A stretch of 64,000 nt of DNA from Halobaculum sp. XH14 (GCF_032116555.1 NZ_CP134949.1:1612001-1676000), one strand, 5' to 3'. Counted from the stretch's first letter, positions 33,982-43,860 are shown. The notes: generated by a model from the sequence alone, not told the origin. A program made the numbers and translations.

Positions 33982-34208
33982 TCGAGCGCGACGTAGAGGA
34001 GCCACATCAGCGCGAAGAAGCCGACGATGACGGGGCCGAGCTCCGGCGACCCGAGCGCCGCGGCGACGAGCCAGAGCAGGATCCCGACGGCCGCGAAGAC
34101 GACCCCCGCGCCGAGTTCGTTCAGTTCGTCCTCGCCGCCGGGCGGGAGTCGACGTCGGATCCTGAGGTAGAGCCGTTCGGACTCGTCGTGTTCGTGGTCG
34201 GCCGACAT
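33963..34208 (-). CDS. Small two-helix membrane protein
   Basis: 81 residues. An acidic/basic N-terminus (SADHEHDESERLYLRIRRRL) is followed by two transmembrane segments at about 33-52 (GAGVVFAAVGILLWLVAAAL) and 57-76 (LGPVIVGFFALMWLLYVAL). It is divergent from the acyl-CoA dehydrogenase at 34312 and overlaps AlaX tail to tail. It appears haloarchaea-specific, and no function is known to me. Confidence 0.75.
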   Translation of the reverse strand: MSADHEHDESERLYLRIRRRLPPGGEDELNELGAGVVFAAVGILLWLVAAALGSPELGPVIVGFFALMWLLYVALDYFSDA

Positions 34209-34311
34209 GGGAATCGGTTCGCCGGACAGCCGGAAGTGTGTTCCCCGTTCCGGGCCGAGTCGGGAGTTTCGAGTCGGGTACGTTTAACCTCGGCCGCCCG
34301 AACGGGCGCAC

Positions 34312-35466
34312 ATGACGGACGCTTACGGCCACTCGGACTCGCTGCTCACCGAGGAGCAGCGGGCCATCCGCGAGGTGGTCCGCGAGTTCGCACTCGAGGA
34401 GATCCGCCCCGGCGCGCGGGAGGCCGACGAGACCGAGACGTTCCCGGAAGACGCGTGGGACGACCTCGCCGATCTCGACCTGACTGGACTTACCGTCCCC
34501 GCGGAGTACGGCGGGTTCGACGCCGACCGGCGGACGTACGCGCTGGTGAACGAGGAGCTCGCCTACGGCCAGCTCGCGGTCGCAACCGCGCTCTCGGTCC
34601 ACAGTCTCGCCACCTCGTGCATCGCCGAGTTCGGAAGCGAGGCGGTCCGGGAGGAGTGGCTCCCCAAGATGGTCGAGGGCCGTCCGGTCGGCGCGTTCTG
34701 TCTCTCCGAGCCCCACGCGGGGTCGAACCCCGCGGAGATGTCGACGACCGCGGTCAGGGACGGTGACGAGTACGTCCTGAACGGCGACAAGCAGTGGATC
34801 ACGAACGGCGAGCGCGCCGGCGTCTACGTCGTCTTCGCCAGGGCCGACCCGGAGGATCCGGGGTCGATCACGCAGTTCCTCGTCCCGGCCGACTACGACG
34901 GCGTCACCGTCGGCAGGAAGGAGGACAAACTCGGCCTCAGGGCGTCCGACACCACGGCGATGCAGTTCGACGACGTCCGGCTCCCGGAACGCTACCGTCT
35001 CACCGAGGAGGGGAAGGGGCTGAGCGCGGCGTTCCGCATCCTCACGGGCGGTCGCATCGCCATCGCGGCACAGGCGGTTGGCCTCGCGCAGGCGGCCATC
35101 GACGAGGCGGTCGAGTACGCGTGGGAGCGCGAGCAGTTCGACGGGCCGATCGCGGAGATTCAGAGCGTTCGCCACAAGGTCTCCGAGATGGCGACGAACG
35201 CGCAGGCCGCTCGGCTGCTCGTTCGTGAGGCCGCAAGACAGGCCGACGCGGGCGAGGACCCACGTCTCGTCGCGGCGATGGCGAAGTACTTCGCCAGCGA
35301 GACGGCCGTCGACGTGACGAACGAGGCGGTCCAGATCCACGGCGGCTACGGCTACATGTCCGAGTTCGACGTGGAGCGGTTCTACCGCGACGCGAAGATC
35401 ACGACCATCTACGAGGGGACCACGGAGATCCAGAAGAAGATCATCGCGCGCGAGGTCCTGGGGTAA
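34312..35466 (+). CDS. Acyl-CoA dehydrogenase
   Basis: 384 residues, the standard length. Signatures are GLTVPAEYGGFDAD, FCLSEPHAGSNPAEM (FAD contact), YVLNGDKQWITNGERAG, QSVRHKVSEMA, and IHGGYGYMSEFDVERFYRDA. The catalytic base Glu368 is in IYEGTTEIQ. It oxidises acyl-CoA to trans-enoyl-CoA in fatty-acid or branched-chain amino-acid breakdown, giving electrons to an ETF. The window encodes an ETF-like Fix system at 50-55 kb, although that system is more likely NADH-driven. Chain-length preference cannot be read from sequence. Confidence 0.95.
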   Translation: MTDAYGHSDSLLTEEQRAIREVVREFALEEIRPGAREADETETFPEDAWDDLADLDLTGLTVPAEYGGFDADRRTYALVNEELAYGQLAVATALSVHSLATSCIAEFGSEAVREEWLPKMVEGRPVGAFCLSEPHAGSNPAEMSTTAVRDGDEYVLNGDKQWITNGERAGVYVVFARADPEDPGSITQFLVPADYDGVTVGRKEDKLGLRASDTTAMQFDDVRLPERYRLTEEGKGLSAAFRILTGGRIAIAAQAVGLAQAAIDEAVEYAWEREQFDGPIAEIQSVRHKVSEMATNAQAARLLVREAARQADAGEDPRLVAAMAKYFASETAVDVTNEAVQIHGGYGYMSEFDVERFYRDAKITTIYEGTTEIQKKIIAREVLG

Positions 35467-35571
35467 CGCGTCGCCGTCCCGTGGGATACCACGCGTCGCG
35501 TCCGCGAACCTCCGGAGAAATCACGGCAGGCCGACCGTACGCTTTTATCGCCGTGGCGCATCCGACCGGGC

Positions 35572-36102
35572 GTGAACCGGGCCGACTTCCGCGAGTTCGA
35601 CGCAGTCGTCTACGACCTCGACGGGACGCTGGTTCGACTCGCGGTCGACTGGGACGAGGCGACCCGGGACGTCGTGACGCTGTTCGAGCGGCACGGACAC
35701 GAGACGAACGGGATGGGTCTCTGGGAGCTCCTCGAACGCGCCGACGACGTCGGCCTTCGAACCGAACTGGAGGAGATTCTCGCCGAACACGAGAGGGACG
35801 GGGCTCGCCTGTCGGAACGCCTCTCCCCGGCCGACGACCTCCCGCTGTCCGTGGCGACGGGGGTCTGCTCGCTGAACTGTGAGTCGGCCTGTCGCGTCGC
35901 GCTCGAGGGCCATCGCCTGAGCGACCACGTCGACGCGGTGGTCGGGCGGGACACGGTCGGGACGTACAAACCGGATCCCGAGCCGCTGCTCGCTACGCTC
36001 CGGATGCTCGAAACGCCGCCCGAGGAGGCACTGTTCGTCGGCGATTCCGAGCGGGACGAGCTGACCGCGGACCGGGCCGGCGTCGCGTTCGAGTGGGTCT
36101 GA
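35572..36102 (+). CDS. HAD-superfamily hydrolase
   Basis: 176 residues starting with GTG at 35572. Motif I is VVYDLDGTLVRL (nucleophile Asp), motif II SVATGVCSLN, Lys in GTYKPDPEP, and motif IV FVGDSERDELTADRAG. It is a small phosphatase/phosphoglycolate-phosphatase-like enzyme with a short helical cap (~45-90). If it acts on phosphoglycolate, it would produce glycolate, a possible substrate for the dehydrogenase at 26538; this is only a speculation. The GTG start is supported by the TTTTATCG TATA-like element ~27 bp upstream. Confidence 0.88.
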   Translation: MNRADFREFDAVVYDLDGTLVRLAVDWDEATRDVVTLFERHGHETNGMGLWELLERADDVGLRTELEEILAEHERDGARLSERLSPADDLPLSVATGVCSLNCESACRVALEGHRLSDHVDAVVGRDTVGTYKPDPEPLLATLRMLETPPEEALFVGDSERDELTADRAGVAFEWV

Positions 36103-36120
36103 CGGGAGTCCGGGGCCGAG

Positions 36121-36351
36121 TTACCGGGTCCACCGGGCGTAAAAGTACACCGAGAGCGCCGTGAGGAACCAGATTACGGCACCGACGCGGACGGCGAACT
36201 CCGCGCGTGCTCCCCACGTCGGGAGGGTCGCGAACGTCGAGAGCCCGGTCACGACGGGCGCGCCGACGACGATGGTCACGACGAACGTCGTCTGCATGAC
36301 CCAGGCGTAGTCGATCCCGTCGGGGTTCGTCGTCTCGACGCGCTGTGGCAC
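36121..36351 (-). CDS. Small membrane protein (DUF5822-like)
   Basis: 76 residues. It has two hydrophobic segments at about 18-42 (VMQTTFVVTIVVGAPVVTGL) and 52-72 (VRVGAVIWFLTALSVYFYA). I recall it as a haloarchaeal membrane family (DUF5822) often found near panB. It is divergent from panB (36483), sharing a ~130-bp promoter. Function unknown. Confidence 0.75.
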   Translation of the reverse strand: MPQRVETTNPDGIDYAWVMQTTFVVTIVVGAPVVTGLSTFATLPTWGARAEFAVRVGAVIWFLTALSVYFYARWTR

Positions 36352-36482
36352 GGATCGACGTTCGGGTCGCCGCGCTAAGTGGTGTCGGTTCGGAGCGTAT
36401 GCCGGGACCAGTCCCCGAGAGACCGGGGTGGCGACGTTCCGGAACCGAGAGAGTTTATCACGTCACCCTCGAACACGCTCGC

Positions 36483-37295
36483 ATGACCACGACGCGGACG
36501 GTCAGGGAGATGGCCGGCGAGGAGCCGATCACGATGCTCACGGCCTACGACGCGCCGACCGCCGAGGTGATAGAGGAAGCCGGCGTCGACGTGATCCTCG
36601 TCGGCGACAGCATGGGGAACGCCGTGCTCGGCTACGATTCGACCCTCCCCGTCACCGTCGATGAGGTTGCGAGTCGGACCGGCGCAGTCGCTCGCGCGAC
36701 CGACGACGCGCTCGTCGTCGCCGACATGCCGTTCCTCTCGTTCGGCGTCGACGACGCCGAGAGCATCGAGAACGCCGGTCGGATGCTCAAGGAGGCGGAT
36801 GCGGACGCTGTCAAGCTAGAGAGCGGGCCCCACACGGTCGAGTTGACGCGGCGGCTCACGGACCTCGGGATTCCCGTGATGGCACACCTCGGGTTGACTC
36901 CACAGCACGTCAATCAGCTCGGCGGATACACTCGGCAGGGGACCGAGCGCGACGCCGCCGAGGAGATCGTCGAGCTCGCACGTGACCACGAGGAAGCCGG
37001 CGCGTTCTCGCTCGTGCTCGAGCACGTCCCGTCGAACCTGGCCCGTCAGGTGACCGAGGCGCTCTCGATTCCCACGATCGGCATCGGTGCCGGACCGGAC
37101 ACCGACGGACAGGTGCTCGTCGTCACCGACGTGCTGGGTCTGGACGACTGGTCGCCGCCGTTTTCGAAGCAGTTCGGCGACGTGCGCGGGGAGATGCAGC
37201 GGGCCGTTTCCGAGTACAGACGAGCGGTCGAATCGGGAGAGTTTCCGGCCGAGGAGCACAGTCACGTCGAGCACGACGTCGACGACGTGTACTGA
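36483..37295 (+). CDS. panB: 3-methyl-2-oxobutanoate hydroxymethyltransferase
   Basis: 270 residues. It adds the hydroxymethyl group to ketoisovalerate in pantothenate/CoA synthesis. Mg-binding Asp42 is in ILVGDSMGNAVLGYDSTLPV, and Asp81 in VVADMPFLSFG. Further signatures are VKLESG, VMAHLGLTPQHVNQLGGY, and IGIGAGPDTDGQVLVVTDVLG. The start at 36483 is set by MTTTRTVREM and a TTTATCAC TATA-like box ~28 bp upstream. It seems monocistronic; the rest of the haloarchaeal pantothenate path (pantoate kinase, phosphopantothenate synthetase) is not in this window. Confidence 0.96.
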   Translation: MTTTRTVREMAGEEPITMLTAYDAPTAEVIEEAGVDVILVGDSMGNAVLGYDSTLPVTVDEVASRTGAVARATDDALVVADMPFLSFGVDDAESIENAGRMLKEADADAVKLESGPHTVELTRRLTDLGIPVMAHLGLTPQHVNQLGGYTRQGTERDAAEEIVELARDHEEAGAFSLVLEHVPSNLARQVTEALSIPTIGIGAGPDTDGQVLVVTDVLGLDDWSPPFSKQFGDVRGEMQRAVSEYRRAVESGEFPAEEHSHVEHDVDDVY

Positions 37296-37445
37296 ACCCG
37301 CTCGGTCCGCGGATGGGGGCGAACAGGTGGTTCCCGTCGATCGAGTCAGGGTCCCGAAGCGGTGAACCACGCGACTGCGGACGCTCCGGGGCGATCGGTC
37401 ACGTCACACCGGCCGTGGTCCCGTTCCCGTATTTGAACGTTCGCC

Positions 37446-38216
37446 TCAGACGTCGTCGAGCCAGTCGGCCAGCGAGTCGTTGAACGCCTCCGGTCGTTCG
37501 AGCATGGCGAGGTGCGCGGCGTCCTTGAGGACGGCGAGCTCCCCGTTCGGGATCCGTTCGGCGAGATACTCGTGGTACGACAGCGGCGTCAGGTGGTCGT
37601 GTTCGCCAACGAGCGCCAGCGTGGGGACGTCGATCTCATCGAGCCGTTCGCGGACGTCGAACGTGTGGCAGGTCCGGAAGTCGCGTTCGACGACGGGGCG
37701 TCCGGTCTCGCGCATCGCCCGCCGCGAGAGGTCGAGGTGGCGCGCGTCGACGTCGTGGAAGAACCGGTCCTCCGCGTGAAGGAACTCGATCGCCCGGTCG
37801 AAATCGTCCGCGAGCCACGCGAGCAGGTCCTCGAGGACGGCGAGTTTGGCACCGGTCCCCGCGAGCACCAGTCCGTCGAGGTTGAGGTCGCGTTCGAGCG
37901 CCGCCCACATCGCCACCGCGCCGCCCAGCGAGTTGCCGACGAGAACGCTCGCGCCGGTCTCGTCCGCGATCGCGACGATGTCGTCGGCGTACGCCTCCAG
38001 CGCGTCCGGCCCCCCGGTCGCGCCCACGTCGTCGCTCTCCCCGTGGCCGCTGAGCTCCAGGGCCACGACGGGGTAGTCGTCGGCGAGCCTCGGCTGGGAC
38101 TTCCAGACGTCGGCGGAACCGCCGCTCCCGTGAACGAACAGCAACCCGGGCCCGTCGCCCCCGCGGTCCGAGACCCGATACGCCGTCCCGCGACCGTGGT
38201 GCGTGACTCGGTTCAT
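37446..38216 (-). CDS. Alpha/beta hydrolase
   Basis: 256 residues. The oxyanion HG motif is LLFVHGSGGSADVW. The nucleophile elbow is VGNSLGGAVAMW (Ser), the acid is in LVGEHDHLTPLSYHEY, and the His in KDAAHLAMLERP. The cap includes LLAWLADDFDRAIEFLHAED. It resembles esterases, haloperoxidase-like enzymes and MhpC-type hydrolases. Substrate unknown. The ATG at 38216 was chosen over an ATG 19 codons upstream because MNRVTHHGRG begins the conserved-looking part. It is divergent from the cdcH operon. Confidence 0.88.
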   Translation of the reverse strand: MNRVTHHGRGTAYRVSDRGGDGPGLLFVHGSGGSADVWKSQPRLADDYPVVALELSGHGESDDVGATGGPDALEAYADDIVAIADETGASVLVGNSLGGAVAMWAALERDLNLDGLVLAGTGAKLAVLEDLLAWLADDFDRAIEFLHAEDRFFHDVDARHLDLSRRAMRETGRPVVERDFRTCHTFDVRERLDEIDVPTLALVGEHDHLTPLSYHEYLAERIPNGELAVLKDAAHLAMLERPEAFNDSLADWLDDV

Positions 38217-38330
38217 GGCCGTAGTCGGGGGCGCTGTTGCATAAAGCACGGTGCTCGTTTCCGCGTGAACCACAATTCCACCTTGGAACCCGCTGGACCA
38301 CTACTGTACTGCGATTCGTTGGAGAAAGGC

Positions 38331-38338
38331 TTATATAT
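38331..38338 (+). promoter_or_regulatory. TATA box of the Hsp20-like/cdcH operon
   Basis: TTATATAT at 38331-38338 is the clearest TATA box in the window. It lies ~32 bp before the ATG at 38370, which implies a very short leader (under ~10 nt). Confidence 0.6.
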
Positions 38339-38369
38339 TAATGCGTATTACCTTGAGTTAGGACATTCC

Positions 38370-38618
38370 ATGAACCAGCCACAATACTCCGGCCGCGCCG
38401 AGCGGTTCGTTCGTCGGTACGACTACGACGATCGGACCGTCCTCGCGGCCGACACCGGCGCTGCCGACGACGCCCTCTCGGTCGACATCCTCGAGGAGAC
38501 GGCGATCGTCGTCGTCGACCGTGACGGCGACGAGGAGGAGTTCGAACTCGACCTCCCCGGATCGGCCGCAACAGTTGACACCCAGAACGGCGTACTCACC
38601 ATCACGATCCCCCAATGA
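38370..38618 (+). CDS. Small Hsp20-like protein paired with CdcH
   Basis: 82 residues. It has an acidic beta-rich sequence: [57 protein letters not shown] and ending LTITIP. The pattern (alternating strands, final LTITIPQ like the I-x-I motif) resembles a minimal alpha-crystallin/Hsp20 domain. I recall it as DUF7127. Its stop overlaps the ATG of cdcH by 4 bp (ATGA), so it is coupled to the AAA+ unfoldase and may serve as an adaptor. That role is inference. Confidence 0.8.
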   Translation: MNQPQYSGRAERFVRRYDYDDRTVLAADTGAADDALSVDILEETAIVVVDRDGDEEEFELDLPGSAATVDTQNGVLTITIPQ

Positions 38619-40873
38619 AACTCACCGTCAAACCACTGAAGCAGAAGGACGCGGGCAGGCGGCTTGCGGCCATCGACCGCGTCGCGGCCGAGGAACTCGA
38701 CCTCGCGGGAGGCGACTACATCCGGCTCGAAGGTGACTCGACGGCCATCGCGCGCGTCTGGCCGGGCTACCCCGAGGACGACGACACGGGCGTCGTCCGC
38801 ATCGACGGCCAGCTTCGACAGGAGGCCGGCGCCGGGATCGACGACCGCGTGACCGTCGAGTCGGCGGACGTCGAACCCGCACAGCGCATCACCATCGCGC
38901 TGCCCCAGCAGTTCGGGATCCGCGGCAACGTCGGCTCGATCATCCGCGACAAGCTCTCGGGCCAGCCAGTCACGCAGGGCCAGACCATCCGGTTCCCGCT
39001 CGGGCTCGGACTGATGGGCGGCGGGTCGCAGGCCGTGCCGCTGAAGATCGCCTCGACCCAGCCGAGCGGGACGGTCGTCATCACCGACTCGACCGACGTG
39101 GACATCTCCGAGAAACCGGCAGAAGAGATCGCCGAGAGCGCCGCGACCGGCGCGGAGACGCCCGACGTCACCTACGAGGACATCGGCGGGCTCGACAACG
39201 AACTCGAGCAGGTCCGCGAGATGATCGAACTGCCGATGCGCCACCCGGAGCTGTTCAAGCGCCTCGGCATCGAACCGCCGAAGGGCGTGCTCCTCCACGG
39301 ACCGCCCGGCACCGGGAAGACGCTCATCGCCAAGGCCGTCGCCAACGAGATCGACGCGCACTTCCAGACGCTCTCGGGCCCCGAGATCATGTCGAAGTAC
39401 TACGGGGAGTCCGAAGAGCAGCTTCGCGAGGTGTTCGAGGAGGCAGAGGAGAACGCCCCCGCGATCATCTTCATGGACGAACTCGACTCCATCGCGGCCA
39501 AGCGCGAGGAGGCCGGCGGCGACGTCGAGCGCCGCGTCGTCGCACAGCTACTCTCGCTGATGGACGGGCTGGAGGACCGCGGCGAGGTCGTCGTCATCGG
39601 CGCGACGAACCGGGTCGACGCCATCGACCCCGCGCTCCGGCGCGGCGGGCGCTTCGACCGCGAGATCGAGATCGGCGTGCCCGACCGTGACGGCCGCAAG
39701 GAGATCCTGCAGGTCCACACGCGCAACATGCCGCTCACGGAAGATATCGACCTCGACGAGTACGCGGAGTCGACCCACGGCTTCGTGGGCGCGGACCTCG
39801 AATCGCTGGCGAAGGAGGCCGGGATGAACGCGCTCCGGCGCATCCGCCCGCAACTGGATCTCGACGCAGAGGAGATCGACGCCGAGGTGCTCGACTCCAT
39901 CGAGGTCCGCGAGTCGGACGTGAAGGACGCGATGAAGGGCATCGAGCCCTCCGCGCTGCGGGAGGTGTTCGTCGAGGTACCGGACGTGACCTGGGCCGAC
40001 GTCGGGGGCCTCGAGGACACGAAGGAGCGCCTCCGCGAGACGATCCAGTGGCCCCTCGAGTACCCCGAGGTGTTCGAGGCCATGGACATGCAGTCCGCGA
40101 AGGGCGTGATGATGTACGGCCCGCCGGGGACCGGCAAGACGCTGCTCGCGAAGGCCATCGCCAACGAGTCGGAGTCGAACTTCATCTCGGTGAAGGGGCC
40201 CGAACTGCTCAACAAGTTCGTCGGCGAGTCGGAGAAGGGCGTCCGCGAGGTGTTCAGCAAGGCGCGCGAGAACGCCCCGACGGTCATCTTCTTCGACGAG
40301 ATCGACTCGCTCGCCACCGAGCGTGGCCGCAACACGGGCGACTCGGGCGTCTCCGAGCGGGTCGTCTCACAGCTCCTGACCGAACTGGACGGCCTGGAGA
40401 CGCTGGAGGACGTAGTGGTCATCGCGACGACGAACCGCCCGGACCTCATCGACTCGGCGCTGCTGCGGCCGGGCCGCCTGGACCGCCACGTCCACGTGCC
40501 GGTGCCGGACGAGGAGGCCCGCAGGGCCATCTTCGGGGTCCACACCCAGCAGAAGCCGCTGGCCGACGACGTCGACCTCGATTCACTGGCTCGCCGGACG
40601 GACGGCTACGTCGGCGCCGACATCGAGGCCGTGACCCGCGAGGCGTCGATGAACGCCTCCCGGGAGTTCATCGAGTCGGTGGCCCCCGACGAGGTCGCCG
40701 ACTCGGTCGGCAACGTCCGCATCACGATGGACCACTTCGAGACGGCCCTGGACGAGGTGAATCCCTCGGTCACCCCCGAGACCATCGAGCGCTACGACGA
40801 GATCGAGAAGCGGTTCCGGCAGGCCGAGACGGCCGAGCCCGAGGAAGGGGAACTGGGTCGGACGTTCCAGTAG
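38615..40873 (+). CDS. cdcH: CDC48/p97-type AAA+ ATPase CdcH
   Basis: 752 residues. An N-terminal double-psi barrel (~1-180, [20 protein letters not shown]) is followed by two AAA domains. Walker A of D1 is GPPGTGKT (229-236), with Walker [12 protein letters not shown]. Walker A of D2 is again GPPGTGKT (~502-509), with [11 protein letters not shown]. Arg fingers are in GGRFDRE and PGRLDRH. It unfolds proteins for degradation, alone or with the proteasome. It is translationally coupled to the Hsp20-like gene upstream. Confidence 0.97.
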   Translation: MKLTVKPLKQKDAGRRLAAIDRVAAEELDLAGGDYIRLEGDSTAIARVWPGYPEDDDTGVVRIDGQLRQEAGAGIDDRVTVESADVEPAQRITIALPQQFGIRGNVGSIIRDKLSGQPVTQGQTIRFPLGLGLMGGGSQAVPLKIASTQPSGTVVITDSTDVDISEKPAEEIAESAATGAETPDVTYEDIGGLDNELEQVREMIELPMRHPELFKRLGIEPPKGVLLHGPPGTGKTLIAKAVANEIDAHFQTLSGPEIMSKYYGESEEQLREVFEEAEENAPAIIFMDELDSIAAKREEAGGDVERRVVAQLLSLMDGLEDRGEVVVIGATNRVDAIDPALRRGGRFDREIEIGVPDRDGRKEILQVHTRNMPLTEDIDLDEYAESTHGFVGADLESLAKEAGMNALRRIRPQLDLDAEEIDAEVLDSIEVRESDVKDAMKGIEPSALREVFVEVPDVTWADVGGLEDTKERLRETIQWPLEYPEVFEAMDMQSAKGVMMYGPPGTGKTLLAKAIANESESNFISVKGPELLNKFVGESEKGVREVFSKARENAPTVIFFDEIDSLATERGRNTGDSGVSERVVSQLLTELDGLETLEDVVVIATTNRPDLIDSALLRPGRLDRHVHVPVPDEEARRAIFGVHTQQKPLADDVDLDSLARRTDGYVGADIEAVTREASMNASREFIESVAPDEVADSVGNVRITMDHFETALDEVNPSVTPETIERYDEIEKRFRQAETAEPEEGELGRTFQ

Positions 40874-41060
40874 ACCGACCGCTTTTGACCGGGGTCCTCC
40901 TCGGTCGGCCGCGTTCGCCGCGCGTCCCTCGCTCGCGGTGCGGACGCTGCTGACGACTGCACCGGGCGTCTTCCGAGCGACCGACCAACGTTGCTTCGGA
41001 TCGCGGACACGGTTGCCTCCTCGCGGATACTTATCGACGGTACCGACTTGCCAGATTTCG

Positions 41061-41234
41061 ATGGTATATCAATCCACCTCCTCGGGTGGAGAACCGGAGC
41101 TATTCATAAAATGCACTGAATGTGGCCAAATACTAACCGGTCAGGAGACGGAGGACGGGTCCCTCCGGCCGATCGGAACCGACGGAACCTGTCCCTGCGG
41201 GAGTACGGAGTTCAGCTCGTTCAGCGAGCGCTGA
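41061..41234 (+). CDS. 57-residue zinc-finger protein
   Basis: 57 residues beginning MVYQSTSSGGEPELFIKC. Cys ligands are CTECGQ and CPCGS, separated by ~22 residues, giving a compact zinc ribbon. Haloarchaea have many such one- or two-finger micro-proteins, some linked to biofilm and motility control. The gene and its leader are less GC-rich than the neighbours (for example CTATTCATAAAATGCACTG), which may mark later transfer or relaxed codon use. A TATA-like GGATACTTATCG lies ~30 bp upstream of the ATG. Confidence 0.8.
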   Translation: MVYQSTSSGGEPELFIKCTECGQILTGQETEDGSLRPIGTDGTCPCGSTEFSSFSER

Positions 41235-41306
41235 GCGTCGTCGAACGGTTCGACCGACGAAATCGACGACCTGCTCCCGCTCGTTGCGGATCGTGGTCCC
41301 GCTCGC

Positions 41307-41642
41307 CTACTCCCGTTTCAACCCGCCGCGCTGTTTGATCTGCATGATGCGCCGCACGTTCAGGTAGATCTCCTCGGGCGAGGTGTCCTCCGCGGGGTCA
41401 TAGAGGTCGGAGACGCGGTAGAGCAGCGCCGAGAGCTGTTTCGACTCGCTGGACTCGTCGCGGACGTCCTCCGCGATCGCCCGGATGAACTCCCGTCGCG
41501 TCTCGTCGGGGACGAACTCGGCGGCCGAATCCGGCGCGAGCGCCCAGTCCTCGTCGTCCTGACGGTCGGACGGGAGCTCGTCCGCGTCGGACACGGCGCC
41601 GGCTTCCGAACTCCCGTCGGAACCGTCGTCCGGGTCGGTCAT
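41307..41642 (-). CDS. Acidic haloarchaeal protein linked to Mrp
   Basis: 111 residues. A disordered acidic N-terminus (~1-45) is followed by a helical part: VPDETRREFIRAIAEDVRDE, SKQLSALLYRVSDLYDPAED and IYLNVRRIMQIKQRGGLKRE. No catalytic motif. It is 32 bp downstream of the Mrp gene on the same strand, so the two are probably cotranscribed. It may be a partner of the FeS carrier, but there is no direct evidence. Confidence 0.75.
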   Translation of the reverse strand: MTDPDDGSDGSSEAGAVSDADELPSDRQDDEDWALAPDSAAEFVPDETRREFIRAIAEDVRDESSESKQLSALLYRVSDLYDPAEDTSPEEIYLNVRRIMQIKQRGGLKRE

Positions 41643-41674
41643 GGGGGATTCGTGTTCCGCGGCCGCCTAAGCCC

Positions 41675-42745
41675 TTACTGAGTCGGGGCGTCGGTGGTCG
41701 AGTGACTGCTCACTTTCCGTCGCTGCACGACGCCGACGTTGTTGGCGACGTTCTCGGTGACGAGTTTGAACGCGTCCGCCGTCTCCGAGTCCTCGCGCAA
41801 CACGATGGGCTCCCCGCCGTCGCCGCCCTTCCTGACCGCCGGGTCGAGCGGGACGCCGCCGAGGAACGGCAGGTCGTTGTCCGCGGCGAACGCCTTCCCG
41901 CCGCCCTTGCCGAACACCTCGTGCTCGCTGCCGCAGTCGGGACAGACGAACCCGCTCATGTTCTCGACGATGCCGAGCACGTTCGTCTCGTGCTTGCCGA
42001 ACATCCGCAGGCCCTTGTTCGCGTCGTCGAGCGCGACGTCCTCGGGCGTCGTGGCGATGACCGCGCCCGTGAGCGGCATCGTCTGGAGGATGGTCAGCTG
42101 CGTGTCGCCCGTCCCCGGCGGCAGGTCGAGCACCATGTAGTCGAGGTGGCCCCACTCGACGTCCTCGACGAGCTGGGTGAGCACCTTGTGGACCATCGGC
42201 CCGCGCCAGATGACGGGGTCGTCCTCCCCGACGAGGAACGCCATGCTCATCAGGCGCATCCCGTACTTCTCGGGGGGCACGATCGTCTCCTCGCCCGTCG
42301 CCTTCGGTGCCTCGTCGGCGTCGACCATCCGCGGCACGTTCGGCCCGTACACGTCGGCGTCGAACAGGCCGACTCTCGCACCCAGTTTCGAGAGCCCGGC
42401 CGCGAGGTTCACCGCGACCGTCGACTTCCCGACCCCGCCCTTTCCGGACGCGACCGCGATGACGTTCGTCACGTTCGGCAACACCGCGTCCTCCCCCGCC
42501 ACCTCGCCGGGGATGTTCGCCGAGAGGTCGACGTCGTAGCCGGTCCCGTCGAGTTCCTCCCGGACCCGGCCGGCCATCGCCGTCTCGTCGGGCGAGTACG
42601 GCGCGCCGAGCGCGAGCGAGACGCGAACCTCGCCCGCGTCGTCGTCCACCTCGACGGCGTTCACCAGCCCCAGCGAGACGATGTCGTCGCCGAGCGCGGG
42701 GTCCTCGACGGCCGTGAGTCGCTCACGAACCGTTGCTTCGTCCAT
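41675..42745 (-). CDS. Mrp/NBP35-type iron-sulfur cluster carrier
   Basis: 356 residues. An N-terminal MIP18/DUF59-like domain (~1-85, ERLTAVEDPALGDDIVSLGL) is fused to a P-loop ATPase. Its deviant Walker A is VASGKGGVGKSTVAVNLA (~98-115), with FDADVYGPNVPRM, the switch-like LDLPPGTGDTQLT, and the cluster-binding CPDCG in MSGFVCPDCGSEHEVFG. It assembles and transfers 4Fe-4S clusters to apoproteins, of which this window encodes several (MoaA, ferredoxin, FixC::X, Dld). It is divergent from moaA. Confidence 0.95.
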   Translation of the reverse strand: MDEATVRERLTAVEDPALGDDIVSLGLVNAVEVDDDAGEVRVSLALGAPYSPDETAMAGRVREELDGTGYDVDLSANIPGEVAGEDAVLPNVTNVIAVASGKGGVGKSTVAVNLAAGLSKLGARVGLFDADVYGPNVPRMVDADEAPKATGEETIVPPEKYGMRLMSMAFLVGEDDPVIWRGPMVHKVLTQLVEDVEWGHLDYMVLDLPPGTGDTQLTILQTMPLTGAVIATTPEDVALDDANKGLRMFGKHETNVLGIVENMSGFVCPDCGSEHEVFGKGGGKAFAADNDLPFLGGVPLDPAVRKGGDGGEPIVLREDSETADAFKLVTENVANNVGVVQRRKVSSHSTTDAPTQ

Positions 42746-42891
42746 GTCCCACCCTCGGCGAGCGCGGCGAATAAGGATTGTGAAGGGGTGACAGCGAGTT
42801 CGACGGTCGCGGCCCGTCGTAACTTCGATCGGTTACGTTTTCCTCCGAGTGTGCCACAGGTTCAAGTCCGTCCGCGCCGAGAATTCATCCC

Positions 42892-43860
42892 ATGGAGACG
42901 CCCCTGGCGGACGACTTCGGGCGCGCCGTGACCGGGGTGCGCGTCTCGCTCACGGACCGGTGCAACTTCGACTGCGTCTACTGTCACAACGAGGGGCTGG
43001 GAGACACGCGCGGCCCGATGGACCCGCAGGACGACGAGATGTCGGCTGACGACGTCGTCCGCTTTCTGGAGGTCGCCGCCGAGTTCGGCGTCGACTCCGT
43101 GAAGTTCACGGGCGGCGAGCCGATGCTCCGCGATGACCTGGAGGAGATCGTCCGCCGCACGCCGGACTCGATGGAGACGTCCATGACGACGAACGGGACG
43201 TTCCTCCCGGGTCGCGCCGAGGGACTGGTCGACGCCGGCCTCGACCGCGTGAACGTCTCGCAGGACGCGCTCGACCCGGACGAGTTCGCCGAGATCACGA
43301 AGTCGGGCGCGTACGACAGGGTGATGGAAGGGGTCGAGGCCGCCCTGGACGCGGGGCTCGCCCCGCTGAAGCTGAACATGGTCGTGTTCGAGCACACCGC
43401 CGGCTACGTCGAGGGGATGGTCGAGCACGTCGCCGACAACAACGGCCTCCAGCTCCAGCTCATCGAGTACATGCCCGAACTCACGGGCCGGCCCGAGTGG
43501 AACGTCGACATCGGGCGCGTCCACGACTGGCTCGCCGACATCGCGGACCGCGTCGAGCACCGCGAGATGCACGACCGGCGGCGCTACTTCGTGGCCGGCG
43601 GGATGGTCGAGATCGTCGATCCCGTCGAGAACGAGACGTTCTGTGCCAACTGCGGGCGCGTCCGGGTCACCCACGAGGGCTACCTGAAGGGCTGTCTCAA
43701 CCGCAACGACGACCTGAAGTCGATGGGCGAGATGACGAAGCCGGAGATCAGGGAGGCGTACCGCGAGGTCGTCGCCGACCGCGTCCCGTACTACGGCGAG
43801 TACCTCGTCGAGAACGACCGCGGCGAGTACGAGATCAACGAGGAGTACATCGGCGCGTAA
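42892..43860 (+). CDS. moaA: GTP 3',8-cyclase (MoaA), molybdenum cofactor synthesis
   Basis: 322 residues. The radical-SAM cluster is [11 protein letters not shown] (Cys24, 28, 31), with GGEP in [13 protein letters not shown]. The C-terminal cluster that binds GTP is [18 protein letters not shown], with the usual Cx2Cx13C spacing. The final two Gly of bacterial MoaA are replaced by YIGA. It converts GTP to the cyclic intermediate for molybdopterin. Orthologues in archaea have the same length. It is divergent from Mrp, with a 146-bp shared upstream region. Confidence 0.95.
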   Translation: METPLADDFGRAVTGVRVSLTDRCNFDCVYCHNEGLGDTRGPMDPQDDEMSADDVVRFLEVAAEFGVDSVKFTGGEPMLRDDLEEIVRRTPDSMETSMTTNGTFLPGRAEGLVDAGLDRVNVSQDALDPDEFAEITKSGAYDRVMEGVEAALDAGLAPLKLNMVVFEHTAGYVEGMVEHVADNNGLQLQLIEYMPELTGRPEWNVDIGRVHDWLADIADRVEHREMHDRRRYFVAGGMVEIVDPVENETFCANCGRVRVTHEGYLKGCLNRNDDLKSMGEMTKPEIREAYREVVADRVPYYGEYLVENDRGEYEINEEYIGA

